NCBI GenBank assembly: GCA_032622095.1
Contig: CP136067.1
Coordinates: 78,084,705 to 78,148,704 of the forward strand
Length of the DNA: 64,000 nt
Direction of reading: 5' to 3'
Source: Siphonodentalium dalli
Taxonomy: Eukaryota; Mollusca; Scaphopoda; Gadilida; Siphonodentaliidae
Below the pieces are notes generated by a model. That model did not search any database. It saw nothing but the letters and a program-made list of their open reading frames with translations, and had not been told where the DNA came from. Positions 36,877 to 50,030 of this stretch are shown here, piece by piece. Every line of letters starts with the position of its first letter. Positions within the stretch are counted from its first letter, which is position 1. The translations under genes and the position numbers were made by a program.

Positions 36877-37400
36877 GGTTTTCGCAAAATTTCAGGAAGC
36901 TCCAGTCATGAAAAGGGTATACGGTTATTCCCCTTGGGGTACATTTAAGGTAATAAAATATATTCTATTCTAGTTTATGGTTGCGTTGAACATCAGTATT
37001 TACCTCCTTCTAACGTCAGTGTTCACAATTATTACCAAAATCTTAACACTATAGTGTTCAACATTGCCCATTTTAACGCCAATTTAGCGTTTAATTTCTG
37101 TTGCATGTGTTCTGAACACCGTAAGGCGTTCAAATGTTGAACACTAGTGTTAACTTTATTAAACACTTGTGTGTTGAACACTAGTGTTATAAGTTGGACA
37201 CCGGCGTTACAATCTGAACACCAGTGTTAAAGACAATTTGAACGCTTGTGTAAACATATCTGAACACAAGTGTTTAAGATTGAACACATGAACGCGTTCA
37301 ATATCTGTTGCAATTTTAGTGTTCAAAAACGAACATTTATTTTTACAGTGTACATAAAGTGACGTTTGGCCATCGAATTCGGGGTCCTTTGTTTGTGTAA

Positions 37401-37467
37401 TCATCACCATCATCATCATCATTGTCGTCGTCGTCGTCATCATCGTCGTCGTCGTCATCATCACCAT
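37401..37467. repeat. (TCA)n/(TCG)n trinucleotide microsatellite
   Basis: Alternating blocks of CAT/TCA and TCG repeats. The poly-Ser and poly-Met/Thr peptides read here are translations of the microsatellite. Confidence 0.95.
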
Positions 37468-39200
37468 GTTCACCGTCCTACAACCACATTGTTATCGCCA
37501 TCGAATCCGGGTTAAAGATAGTCCCACTATTTTCTCACAAACGGACACGTATAGTCGTCAATTCTGCGAAAATGTTTAAGAAAAAATTACGACTCCTATA
37601 CATTAGCTATTCGTAGTTCTTATCAGTAGTAGTTTATTACGCGAAATGTATCAAAAGACTCAGGGATGCACGACTGTGCCATTCACAACGACTCCGATAC
37701 AGTGTTCTCGATTACGATGCTTTCTGGAAGCTGTATCCACAACATACATCCGAGTTAAGGACAGTCGTGATAAAATCAACCTAAAAGCAGCGGATCTTTT
37801 AATTATTTATCATTTTCTGGTGGGAAATAACATACAAATAAGGAGCAAAATGTTAACGCCACAACTCTTAACACCGACACCAACATAAAGCGGACTACAT
37901 ACCATGCAAGTTGGAATCTTACAATTATACTGTAGTCTGAAATCCTTTGTTTTCCAAATGTTAGTGGTACTGGGACATGTGCATGTAGAACACAGTTGTT
38001 TTTCGCTCAATTAACAAGTTGCGTTTTGAATTATACTGCACGATTTAACGCACGCCTAGGCTACACAGGGAGTGATGTCATATCGCTACGGTGACACCAA
38101 GATTAATCGGTATGCATTAATGAAGTACGAAAAGCTAAACGGGGTGCACTTAATTTACCTGCTATACAATACTGGCTGCCTTGTTAGCAACATCCGGCCG
38201 AGGGTACAGTTACGTTAAATTCCTTCCCCTCGCGAAATATCGGACAGGTGTTATAAGGTAGATTAATAGAAAATAACAACAATGTCAGAAGTCCAAGTGA
38301 GATCGCATTCAAGCTGTGAAGATTGTATTTCTGGAATAAATAAATCCGTTTTTCGTTCAATGTCCTTTCGTGTTTGTGTCGTAATATGCACGTGTCAAGC
38401 TGAATCCCATCCCAAGAAATTAAAACGTAATTACATTTCTATATATTTCCTAATTATATCCTTCCATGTCAAAAGTTAAATGATGAACGAGACAGAAATG
38501 CCCAACTGATGCCTGGTCGGGTGTACACATTTGGAGTTCTTTCTTTTTTGAAGTTTGACTTGATTTGCATTTCGCTACGCAACGAGGGAGGACGTGTCGT
38601 TTAAAGCCCCGGGTCTGTTTGAAGCCTGAAATTGTGCTCGTATTTGTTACATGCCGGTCCGGTTCCGGGGTTTAGTGTAGGTTAATTAATACGTGTACAT
38701 TAAATACTTGTATGTGGACTTTATATGTTTCCGATGAACTAATTATGTCACTGCATGAAAAACACTCGGTCCCAATTCTGTTTCTGCAAGGAACAATAAC
38801 GATCTGTTTGAGTGTATATATAATGCATGTATATCTGTAGTTCGTGTATTTATCAACATGTATATATCTGAATTATTACTTGTGGCACCTAATGGACCTA
38901 CATGCATACCTGGAAAGTGTTGACGACGCAGCCGACCTCGGCAAAAGAGCAACAAGACGGCATATATAAAGTGGAGAATAGAAGACTATAACTCACAATC
39001 AGTATTGGGACTCAACCACTTACTGCAGTGCAGAATATCGATTACTCGACGGGCTACACGATCCCACATCAGAATTGAACAATTTGAAAATTAGAACACG
39101 AATTCTCACTATGTTGTGTATTATTGTACTGTGGTGATAGTATTTTCGATTCCATAGGTTTTGTTTTGGGAGTGGGCTAACAGCAAATAACTGTTTATGT
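37468..39200. other. Unique DNA without recognised genes
   Basis: The 38.0-38.7 kb part is less AT-biased than most of the window, which could reflect a conserved non-coding or exonic stretch, but no frame is convincing. Nothing else was seen. Confidence 0.4.
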
Positions 39201-39201
39201 C

Positions 39202-39433
39202 TTTCGGAATAAAGGAACTTCATAGTTGAGTAGTAGAGAACATTCGGAATAAAGAACCTTCGGAATAAAGAACCCTCCTGATATTTTCGGTCTCGGAGTA
39301 AAGCACCATCGGAATACAGAACCGTCGGAACACAGAACCTGCATGTGGAATAGAAAGCCTTTGGAATAGAAAACCTTCGAAATAGAGAACCTTCGTATAT
39401 GTAATACAGAACTTCCGGAATAAAGAACCCTAC
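39202..39433. repeat. Minisatellite of ~16-19 bp (TTCGGAATAAAGAACC)
   Basis: About a dozen imperfect units of the type TTCGGAATAAAGAACC, with variants such as TTTGGAATAGAAAACC and TCGGAACACAGAACC, lie in one direction. Longer spacers interrupt the array near 39280 and 39345. It is a decayed short tandem repeat. Confidence 0.85.
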
Positions 39434-42119
39434 CCGTTTGGCTTGCCCTTCGTCATGACAGGCGTTTACAACAAACTGTTAAGTCTACACCATTCAATTC
39501 AGTTCAATTAATAATCATGAAGATTATCTAAGGCGCTTTTCTCTCTAACATAATGGACAATAAGAGCTTCATATTATGTTCCCAATCGTAATGCAATGTC
39601 TATGTTAGCTGTAATTTTACAGGTTCTTCACTAGAGCGGCTTACGCTTTCTCACCACGCCATGTAGGTCCCTATTTAGCGTCTATGTATGACGAAATTAG
39701 TTCATTCTGTCTCACGTCTCACATAAAGCAAAACAGGTATTGAGACATCACATGGCACAATATATGCACCTACTATATATGCAGAAACATGATCCCAAAA
39801 GTTTTCAATATTAACAATAAGTGGGTTTGTTTCACATTATTTACGAAGGCTTTATTCTAGCCAGGAGACTGTTCCATTATAATTATGTTAATAAATATTT
39901 CATGTCACAAATTACTTAATTGGGGCGTGCCACACAAAGCATGCACTCGACAAGAGACAATACCAACATGCTGACATCCAAGCTGTTGTCTACTAAAAGT
40001 CATTATGGGAGAAACACATATTTCTCTGACCCGAAAAGGCATCATCGATGTAACACGAGAGATGAATCCAGATAGATAGGGCGAACATCTTGTTTGGAAG
40101 TTCTATTATGGAAATATGGAATGCCTGTCGGTATCGCCGATGTCATATTCTCTTTGATATATGTTAAAATTATTTTATTAGTTATGATGATGTGTCAGAT
40201 AAATGTATACATACAGGTTAATTCGTTCCACAGCTTGTCATCTTAAATTTGTTGCGTGACTGGTAGAACGATTGACAATAGTAGCATTTGTATTGTCCTT
40301 GTGGTACTATTCTACCACACGAGGGAGACTGTGGCCGTGTTAATATCATACGGAGGCGGATCGTTACAGAGGACGGAAAAAGTCTAAACTCGTTATACCA
40401 CACGAATCATCACTGATAACAAAAACGACCATAAAATTGTGATATATTTAATAAATAGATCATGGCTTGGGGTTGACAGTGCGCGGGTGAACTATACCCA
40501 CCACTATACCAGAGTAGTCAACGACAAGACATGTTCTATTTATTAAATTTCACTGGACAATTCAAACTTGTAGCATATATACTAAATAGTGTATCCTATA
40601 CCAACTGCTGAAATTCCCGTCATACGACGTTAACAGACATCATGCATGTATAACTCGTTTTTACTGAGAAACAATGTTTTTATCCACTTAGACGATCAAG
40701 AGTTTATGAAAAACATAATCGTCGCAAGAATGTGTCGAAATCTATATATAGTTAGTTCAATAAACCGAAATGCGCAATATTTGGTTTTGTTTTGAATGCA
40801 CGAAAACAAGAAATTATACCACAAGGTGAATTGAACCGGACGTTAAAAGTTTTCACAGTATAGTGTTTTAATTTCATTTGGATACGCCTTAGTAAGGTGC
40901 TGGACACATTTATCTCAAGATTGGTTCCCCTGCTCATTGCTTTTTTTGCGTACGAGTTTGGTATAGTATATTGTGCTAAATTTAACACGATATACATGTA
41001 ATCGATATTGGTTATCGTTGTGGCCTGGAAGACAATACATATATAATTAATCAGATTTATGTGTGGGTTGGAGGTTTGCGCATTGTGAAATAACTATACC
41101 ACCAAATAATTTGTCCTATCGGCCGATCGAATTTTTTTTTGGACTTCTAGCCTAAACCGGCCAAAGTGCGGATTTCAGGCTTTTTCGTCCGCCGGTTCTT
41201 TTTTCGATTCCCGCCTCTACGGGGGAAAAACTCCGAAGGCAATTTCAATCAAAAGTATAATAAATTTGATCAGTTAGGGATTTAATTGCTTAGTCATATA
41301 TAGCAAGTACAATAGTTTCATTTTGTTTTGGGATGAGATATATGGTATTCCACACATGAGTTCTGCAATAATGCTTAGTCGGAGATTTTCACGAGGTCAG
41401 TTTTTCAGAAAATTCTGCGCGCTCACTTTGGTACAACGGGCACATGAAGAAATAATGATAGGTGTATTCTGATCGGTTTCCACATGAACATGTGCTGTCG
41501 GCGATGTGTATAGTTGTTGAATATATATATATCGTAGCATCGTAAACTATTTTCTTCGCCCGTCGTATATATATAGGAGAGCTGGACCCGGGATCTATAA
41601 TTGTAAGTTGGTTTTAAAGGTATAGATAATTGATCAATGTCAATAAATATTGATTGATTGATTGACAGGAAAGCTGTCATAATGTTGCATGATACGATAG
41701 GGCGAATTGTATAGTATATATGTCGTTAAAAATGAAATCTCAACCCACACTGCAGGGATGTATCCAAAAATGCGTCTTTAGGTCAAGTCCCTTTCGTATC
41801 GTCTTTGCATGTCAGCGAGTGGCATCGCTTTTGAGGCATATATAGTGGAAAGGGAGAAGCTCCACACATTTACTCTCCCATAATAACATGCACGCTTTAC
41901 ATGGGTGATGCACATGTATACAGACAATACAAGTTGTGTACATGTCTGAATATTAAGTTGTCTGCTTGTGTTAAAGCGTGCTGATTATATGCGTATAAAT
42001 AGTGGGACATTTCAATTGAGCAGTGGCAGTCACCTATCTGGTGACACACGACACAGATCCTACCCGATCCGGATTCGTGATGCATTAACAATGTTGCTTG
42101 AACATTAAGCATGACATAT
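39434..42119. other. Anonymous AT-rich DNA
   Basis: No gene was recognised. TATTGATTGATTGATTGAC near 41648 resembles the tail-like text near 17385 and may mark the 3' end of an old retroposon. The rest is unassigned. Confidence 0.45.
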
Positions 42120-42480
42120 TGTTTTACGTCGCATCGACCAAATCAGTCGCGATCTCAGATGATAAATTTCTCTTATTCCTATTAACAGAAACACATTATT
42201 CATAATTAAAAGTTAATTACTCAGATCCTAATTATTTGGTTTTGATTAGGTTAATAATTCCTGTCTTCTACGTGATTGGATACGAACTCTCTGTTGTTCC
42301 CAGGCGCACGCGTTGCGGTCTCAGATTGGACGAAAATAGCATTTATCCCCTACCGCGTTATCAATTGTCCAAAGAAATTATGAAATTCGATTAATGTATG
42401 TCATACATTACGAGACGGTTGGGTGCAAACGAGCAAGCTGCTTATGACGGTTAATTTGTGCATGAGATTCAATAGGTAGC
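42120..42480. promoter_or_regulatory. Candidate cis-regulatory segment rich in TAAT-type sites
   Basis: Several homeodomain-type core words cluster here: TTCATAATTAAAAG, GTTAATTACTC, CCTAATTATTTGG and GATTAGGTTAATAATTCC within about 90 bp. They are followed by a non-repetitive, more GC-balanced stretch with GTGATTGGATACG. Clustering of such cores in non-repetitive DNA is typical of developmental enhancers, but AT-rich DNA gives TAAT words by chance. The call is an inference. Confidence 0.2.
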
Positions 42481-42777
42481 ACAACGCTACAACGATGCCA
42501 TTGTCATATATATGTGAATACCCCTGTGAATATAATATTTCTTATCCGGAATTACTCTATATTTTATCCCTTATATATGTTTAAAAATAGAACCTTATTA
42601 GAACCACTTTAACATGCACCACGCCACAATTTCCATTGAAAGCGCAGAGCGACACCCACCCCTCCCCGACCCGCGCATGCGTCTAGTATTTTATGTATTA
42701 TCATATTCTGTATTGTATAGCTTCACTATCATTATAATCATGACCACATGAGCTAATAAATCGTATCGTATCTCACC

Positions 42778-42780
<3 letters not shown>

Positions 42781-42810
<30 letters not shown>
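42781..42810. repeat. (TA)15 microsatellite
   Basis: A perfect TA dinucleotide run. No Helitron end is attached to this one. Confidence 0.95.
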
Positions 42811-42813
<3 letters not shown>

Positions 42814-43136
42814 TATAGCATGCACATATACAATCCACGACTGGAACATCACATATGCGTGTTAACGATAACCTGGACCTCAACATTCGACTTATACACA
42901 CCTATTTGACTGGGATGAATGTCATCATATGATAATGCCAAAAACAAAAGATGAAGTAGCAACATAAAACATTTGTTATTTCGCCATAAAGGCACGTTGA
43001 TACACTGGCAATCTTTATAAAGTCAGGTGGTCGCCTATTTAGTTGGTATTTTAGCCTGCTGTCGACCAGGGGCCAACTACTACAATATATGAAACTTAGT
43101 AAGTTTCAAGTACATAAGTCGGATATAATATACACG

Positions 43137-43162
43137 TATATATATATATATATATATATATA
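43137..43162. repeat. (TA)13 microsatellite
   Basis: A perfect TA dinucleotide run with no mobile element at its edge. Confidence 0.95.
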
Positions 43163-46100
43163 GCGTGTGCTTTCTTGTGATAATGTATTCGGATAATATC
43201 AATAAAAGCGGCATATATGTTACAAACAGCTGACTTTCATTCTACCGTCTTCTGAATTGCAGTTTTATAGTATGGCACCAACGCATACGCTCTCGTAAAC
43301 ATTTCCAACATATAAAAAGCTTAAGGTGGCAGCTGAATAATTCGTCTGATCAGAAGCTGGATCCGAGAATGTGGATTCACTATCCACTCTTCCTGGAGTA
43401 TTTGAGTAAATCTATTGAATTCTATGTAATCATCTACTCTTTTACTTTACAGACTGTCCGTCCACTTCGCCTGCTCGCACGGGTTCCAACTGCTCACCAA
43501 GGAGGTTACCTGCACGCAGTCACCCAGATAGTTATATCACTAGAGATGGTCTCAACTTCTCGTGTCAATAATACATGGACATGTCCGACATGATCATTGT
43601 GACTGAGCACAAAAAGTGTGTTATGGCGAGTGGCTTTCCAATAAATATGCCAGTAATTTCCCGTTCCTTTAGCCAGATGTCTGCCATCGAAGTCCCAGTA
43701 ACGAAACGCATGCATGGTCACCGATTGCAAATACAATGTACAAATCTTTAAAAAAACAAAACATAATCATAACGATATAAACAAGTGCAACGCCAAGCGT
43801 GGCATTCGCCCGGGCGCTTGTTTAGAGAGTGTGCAATTCTATAAATGTTTGCTTGAAGAAAAGGGAAAAGTGTCCAAGTTTCGACGTCCAAGCAGGTCCA
43901 TAACACTGGTAAAAAGCAACCGATGAAACCCATCGTATAATGAGCGTATCCTTTCACTCATATATAATTGGTCTATCAATATACCAACATATAATGAAAT
44001 CAGACAGTTGGAATACTTAAGAGTAACAATGCTGAATGTGTGTAAAATAACTTATCATCCAAGTCCATCAAGGCATATATATATAACTATGACAAATACC
44101 TATAGTATGGTCGTTATGCGGTTAGACCAGGAATAAAGTGGCCGTTTTGGTCTCAAAATGTGGGTACTGGATTTCTAAACAACATTATACAAAATCCGCT
44201 AAAATCAGATATGGAGAAAAATTCCCAATTCAACATTGAATTTCTGCGGTTGGTGCACCAATTAGTGCCAAATTTGTAATAAATTGAAGTATACAATAGA
44301 AATGCTTAGTCGTGAACCATATCTGCAGAATGTCTATCCCAAAATTGACAAAATCCAATGAAATTTACATTTTGTGCAAAATTGAATAGCCAGTCCTATA
44401 AGAGTGAACAAACACTCGAATTATGCGAAGAAGAATGATTGCAGAGTGTATAAGAGAAACTTTTGATCAGAGTCGTACGAGTTCTCTTTAATATATATTT
44501 CATGAGAGGGAAATCGAAAGCATGCAGGGTATCATACAAGGTAAATCTGAACTTTTGAGCGCCTAGAAACGGAATAATAATGGATTTGTTTCTGCACTGT
44601 TATCTTGAATCGTGTGATTAATCAGTTAAATGTGATTTAAGAGCGATGTATTGATTCCGCGACATATTATAGAAGTGGAGATATATGTACTCATAGCCGT
44701 CTCACGAATGCGAGAGATCATCATTTATTTTGATATCTAGAAAACCAAACATTTCAAAACTCACTTCAATAGAACAGTTTGAGCTATATACATTCATATA
44801 TAGAGTACTGGTTAAAATGTTTAGATCCTTTTGCCCGTGTCTCAAAATTGTAGTCATATAGCTGCATCAGATCGATTGACGAATAACGAATATTTCGCTT
44901 GTATCACAATAATGCACGGTGGTATACTATGAACGCAATTTATCAAAACACAAAGGAGTACCATATACATGTATATAGTATCTTCAATAAATTATTAACT
45001 TTAACAAAATTGCCTACATACCCTGTAGCAGAGACTGTTTATTATATACCTGGAAATTATATTTGGTTATATCACCATGAGGCCACATATACGGGAAGCT
45101 GAAATAACAACTTTAAACGATAACCTGATATTTAGCACGTTTGTGTGTGGTATTGGTAAGATGTTTTCAAACAACAAGATGCTGAAAACTAATATTGTGC
45201 ATTTCGTGGTAGCATATTCCAATTGTATAAATATATATAGAGTGCCGACTGAAGTAATTTGAACAAAATGGTCTACTATAAGAAACCGGGTTGATAGCAG
45301 CACAAACGTATATAGTTTTATACAGAATGTACGATGTACCGTCTCTTTGATCTGGTCAGATGTGGTGCTGATATATTAAATAGATGAGTGTTTCTTTACA
45401 GGTTAACAAACATTGCGACGTACGCGTGTATGGTTTATTATCACGGAAAGTGTTGAAAAAACCAGTATTTATATCGCAAGGCTATATATGCACTTCAGTT
45501 TCTGCGTTAAATTCAATAATTAATTATCATGCTGAATTAAACTACCACGCCCTGTATGGCGAAACATTACTTCGTGTGTTGCATGATCAAAATTATTATT
45601 TTTGGCCCGACTGTTGGATGTATTCTAAACAGAAACCCAGAACATTCTAGACGTAAATCATTGGTTTGACTTTGCGTTGCAGTGACCGATAAATCCTTCA
45701 GATGGATCTGTTTTAATGATATGTGTAACTGTACAGATATTTAACAACATATATGTATATTACCAACTATTTTCAGTCGTATGTGGTTATCAAATATGTT
45801 GCTTTCGTCGGGGCGTGGTTTGGAGTTACGGCCATTTTGACACTCAGCTTATGTCCGCGATTGTATTATTTGCTGTCTGTGTTACGCTTTAGCTTCAGTA
45901 CTCTAATTGCACACAAACTGGTATTACTGCGTAATTCCTATATATGCCACAATATGGACGAAGCTGAACTGAATGTTCATGCCACTATAGGCCCCGGTGT
46001 AAGAAATATCTATCCGTTTTCGTAAGATAAGATTGTTTCATGACAGCATATGGTAACATCCTCGGACAGTACCTATAAATGCTTCATATATATATATTTC

Positions 46101-46320
46101 CGCTATAATACCAAATTGTTTTTAAATAATGAGGTTCAATAATGGTCAAAAGGGTGCACGCAAATCACAAGTAAATTGTGCAATAGTCATACAGTGGAGG
46201 ACAGTGCATTATTACTCAACAGTCTAAACCACACTACTATTGGAACGAAACTATATTTATATTATACGGATATATTCCTTTGAACTATTAAACACCTATA
46301 CTATATATTGATATCTTCCT
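43163..46320. other. Anonymous AT-rich DNA
   Basis: No gene, RNA gene or bounded repeat was recognised. Open frames up to 90 codons show no family resemblance. Confidence 0.45.
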
Positions 46321-46324
46321 GTTG

Positions 46325-46440
46325 ATAACTTTACTTTAGCCTGTGTGGTAATTTCAACAAAATGCACTGAAGCGATCCCCATAGCCTGTTTGGTGTAAAC
46401 TACGTATAATGCACGAAAAACACAACCAGTACTACAATCA
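46325..46440. repeat. Dispersed repeat, member 1
   Basis: AGCCTGTGTGGTAATTTCAA, then AAAATGCACTGAAGCGA and later CACAACCAGTACTA, match the 46884-46982 segment (AGCCTGTATGGTAATTTCAC, ACAAATGCATTACAGCGA, AACAACTGGTACTAGA). The two copies are diverged and in the same orientation. Confidence 0.6.
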
Positions 46441-46698
46441 TAATTCAACGTTTTGTTTTGAGTAGATACTTTATTACACACATATTGCTATTTTTCGGTT
46501 GATTCAACATATCCCCGCGAATATAATCGACCTATATTAATATTAAATATGTACATATTGTGATTATCTGATTATGAAATAAGCATATAATGGATTCGTG
46601 TTTGTTATTTCGTTTTATGGCACGGGCCACAGTAAAAACATATGTTAAAGAGAATACACCTGAAAAGTCGGGAGTAGGCTAAAATGTGTCGATGTGCT

Positions 46699-46846
46699 CA
46701 CATAATCTGCTTAGAATCGCCTCATTGTGAGTAGATAGTGTGACTAAACGATCTCATTTTCAGTACATTATCGACTAAAAAATGAGGCGATTCTCAGCAG
46801 ATTATCACCCTTCTATCACAACTTCTATTGTAAGCAGATAATGTGC
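46699..46846. mobile_element. Foldback (MITE-like) repeat, copy B
   Basis: It opens CACATAATCTGCTTAGAATC and closes TAAGCAGATAATGTG. Inside, ATCGCCTCATT pairs with AATGAGGCGAT, followed by TCTCAGCAGATTAT. It is the same family as 5125-5272, and the outside sequence GGATTTTCGGGAAAACAGG mirrors CCTGTTCTCCTGAAACC next to copy A. An extra terminal piece (46808-46846) suggests a nested or duplicated end. Confidence 0.55.
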
Positions 46847-46883
46847 GGATTTTCGGGAAAACAGGCTGGTTGGTTACATTACT

Positions 46884-46982
46884 TCAGCCTGTATGGTAAT
46901 TTCACACAAATGCATTACAGCGAGACGGATAGCTTGCATGACGTAAAATGACGGGGGGGGGGGAAACAACTGGTACTAGAAT
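46884..46982. repeat. Dispersed repeat, member 2
   Basis: This is a diverged direct repeat of 46325-46440. It contains an 11-G run at 46953-46963 absent from the other copy. Confidence 0.6.
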
Positions 46983-48910
46983 AAAGATTCAAATTCGTAG
47001 ATCGGACCATGCAATAGTTGATGACCATGCAACTATAGTGTGGAAATCAAACCAAATCAATTTGTTGATACTAAAACAAATTGGTTGCTGGTGTGTAATA
47101 GATACAGAATCATACAGACGTGTGCAGTACATGTATGTGAACTCTATAGCACTAGTTGTTATGCCGCAAATTATAACTCAAGCGTGTCGGCTCTCGGTGT
47201 AACATTGCGCCATAACAAATAACGTCCACCGCGTCAATAACTAGCATGGGTACTAACGATAAACAGTAAGATGGTGCTAAGGAATATTGACTGTTCGTGT
47301 GTACTAAACACAGAACCGCATATATGTGTATATAAGGTGAACTTTGTCGCACTTTTTTGTTACAACTGGAGCCTGATGGACCCTCGTAACATTGTGTCGT
47401 ACCAAACGCATGAGATAGCTTTCGCCTCCTTCGCACGCCTGTGTGGTTCTGTCTATTTGTACCTAATTTGAAAGCAAGGATGAGATAGACCCAATTCAAA
47501 GTGGTTGAATTAACCCCAGAAAGAGTTAGGTTTAAATACGGTATGTAAATATTCATTCCGCTACCCTGGAGGTTATGTTGTGGTAGATACAAAAAAAGTT
47601 ATATATCACATGGTGGGATCTAAAGCATCACCGGAATGACGCGTTATATTATTACTATAAAAAGTTGCTCCAGGTGAATGAAATTCATTCAGCCCACGAA
47701 ACATATAACTCACTGTTGTACAATTAGATGTGATTTAATGTTTCTTATCTCCATCCTCGTCAGCCCAGTTTGAGTATCCCATCGGGACATCACACCTAGC
47801 TCACTCATGGTAATTTTTATATACTCAAACCACTTAAGCTTTCCGGAATATTTTCTGTCATTGTTATAAACTTCATTCAATATACAAGACAACTATGCCT
47901 TGCTGATTCAGACCAGTCAGAAGAGTTTAACTTTGACCAGTATGACAACGCCCTATATTTTATATTAATTATCAGTGGGTGTCTATCAAGCTCACCGTAA
48001 ACCAGAATACGCAAAGGTTTCAGCACAATGCCATGTGCAATTTCGCTAAAATGTCATATTTTTGAAGCACCAAACTTCACTACCGTAAAGAGCTATTGGA
48101 GTTATTGTGGAATGTGCTTCCCATAAACCAGTTTGAAATTTGCTTATGAAAAAGAGGTCAACAGTATATTCAAGATTGGTAAGAAAAACTTCAGACAAAC
48201 AGATCAAGGGCGTTATGCCTCGAAATGAATCAGTCTTATTTTTTATAGAATGGCCGTACCATGCCAACTGTCCAATCAGATGAGTGATATGATATGTGTA
48301 GCATATTGCTGTCGGCTGTAATTCCGACCCAACAATTCGTCAACCAAGTAACTCAAGTTACGGAAATGCATCACTCGTGTCCAGTATGAAAACGCCATCA
48401 GCAACTGGTATAAGGGAAATAACTCTACTCTTGCACTGCTTGGGAATTACTGGATACACGCATGATACGCAACACCTGAAACAAATAATTTACACTCTGA
48501 AGCAGAACGTTTTCAACGTGCGTTTAATGAAACAGTTCTGTCGGGCTAGCAAGCAGTCATGTAGATCGAACACTAGTGATATCGAAAACCACAAGACAGT
48601 TCCGGCATGTGGCATCATGTCCTGACTTCAGCGGCAACTAAAATTGTTCCTTATTTTCACGCACAGGTCGGCATGCAGTCATGCATGTATACTCCAGATT
48701 GTACCCCACCACCAACCACACCAGGATATTGCATACCACAGAGCCGTCCTTCATGCCAAAACTATTTCTATAAGTTTGTACATATTTAAGCCGTATTGGA
48801 TCCACATGATGTATATTTTGAAGATAAAAGAGAAAGAAAATTGCTAACAGTTTCTCATGTATCGCCCGTGTCTTAGGAATCAAAGTCTACTAGCATATTA
48901 CTTATGATGC
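46983..48910. other. Unique DNA without recognised genes
   Basis: A 146-codon frame on the minus strand at 47152-47592 has no recognisable motif and was not called. Nothing else was identified up to the left boundary of the large duplication. Confidence 0.4.
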
Positions 48911-49739
48911 AGTCATTATAGCGAGTCTAATATCAAGCCTAAACTCATTTATCTTGTAGGAAAAAACTGAAGTATGTCTCTCTAGCATTTACAGGCCTTC
49001 TAATCACTCGGTAATTAAATGTAAGGCGATATACCGTAAATATATTGCACTGGCTGCGACGAGGCGTTCGTTTGGTTGGCTAATACGATGTCAAACAAAA
49101 AAATGAACATCAATCAACGTGGATAACTGAGTTTGGAACAGGATGGCATGATAACTACTCAGCAGGCGATTGCAAGATTCACAGCACCCGCCAAATTCAA
49201 AGCACGTGAAAAAGGCGGTTGTATGTAACGTTATATAGCAGAGATATTAATCTGGAGCTATTGCGTGCTTTTTCTGGCACTTCCATGATAAATTGTAACC
49301 AGTTCATCCCAGAATTGCTCGTGACGAGGCAACTAACGTAAGTATATATTTCCAGAGTAAACGAGGTGATTGGGGGACTATTCTGGAAAAAGGTAACAAC
49401 ATATTTGGCCGCTTCCTCAAAACGTTAATGCGTATACATTGCTCACATATTGTGGAGAACACTTGTTCGTGTATTGCCCCTTTATTCAGCGAACTGATAC
49501 ATGTCATGAGATCCTTCCAAAGTCGTATCACACGAAGTTCTTTTAACAGTCTTTAACAGTCAACGACAAGAAACCATAGCCAGCAAAGGTAACGCCCTCA
49601 AGATCACATTATTGGGCATATATATAAACTACAGCTGGGCGTTGCTCGGGTGAGTAATGCGTAAAATATTAGTGGCATTTAAGTCATTTAAATTTTTAAC
49701 CATCTAGTGTAAACAGCATCTATTACATAACTCTACAGA

Positions 49740-50030
49740 TACATCTATCTTTTAAGTTTACAATAAATGCTCTTTATCTTTTAGGTAAAAAAAAAAACAC
49801 CTATCCCGTGATATTCTCCTCGTCAGTTTACTTTTTCTCCGTATATCAGTTTGGCTGAGAATAAATGCTCTTTATTGATCACATAATGTTTTAGCCCCCC
49901 CCCTTAAGTCATATGAGGTCAAAAGAGCCTATCCCATTACATTCCCTGGTCAGATGGCCCATATGTACCAATTTCCATACATATCTTCTAAGCTAACAAG
50001 GAATGCTCTTTATTGATAACATTTGTCTCT
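49740..50030. repeat. Degenerate repeats carrying the GCTCTTTAT motif
   Basis: AAATGCTCTTTAT occurs at about 49766, 49864 and (as GGAATGCTCTTTAT) 50001. Each is followed or preceded by text like CCTATCCC and a short ATATC...CT(A/G)A stretch. The units are too diverged for a clear period (about 98 and 138 bp). The same motif is scattered through 50.2-63.8 kb. A degenerate Helitron-like hairpin (GGGCGTTGCTCGGG) lies just upstream near 49637. Confidence 0.5.

Larger units (their letters stand above)
34824..37350. mobile_element. CACTG-ended DNA transposon, non-autonomous
   Basis: The left end CACTGCAAAAATAAGTGTTC and the right end, reverse-complemented, CACTGTAAAAATAAATGTTC agree at 18 of 20 bases. 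TA dinucleotides flank both ends (34822-34823 and 37351-37352). Behind each TIR is TGAACGCGTTCA, then a field of short palindromic words such as GAACACTAGTGTT, GAACACCAGTGTT and GAACACAAGTGTT (34850-35250 and 36985-37340). Dense subterminal repeats and a CACT(A/G) end with a 2-3 bp duplication suit the CACTA/EnSpm superfamily; this is inference, as no transposase remains. Length is 2527 bp. The middle contains a large palindrome (36227-36390) and other small duplications, and no credible ORF. Confidence 0.6.

Noticed and set aside
37207..37616. Poly-Ser and poly-Met/Thr frames
   Set aside because: Translations of the (TCA)n/(TCG)n microsatellite.
47152..47592. 146-codon minus-strand frame
   Set aside because: No motif or domain seen; overlaps other frames on both strands; not called.
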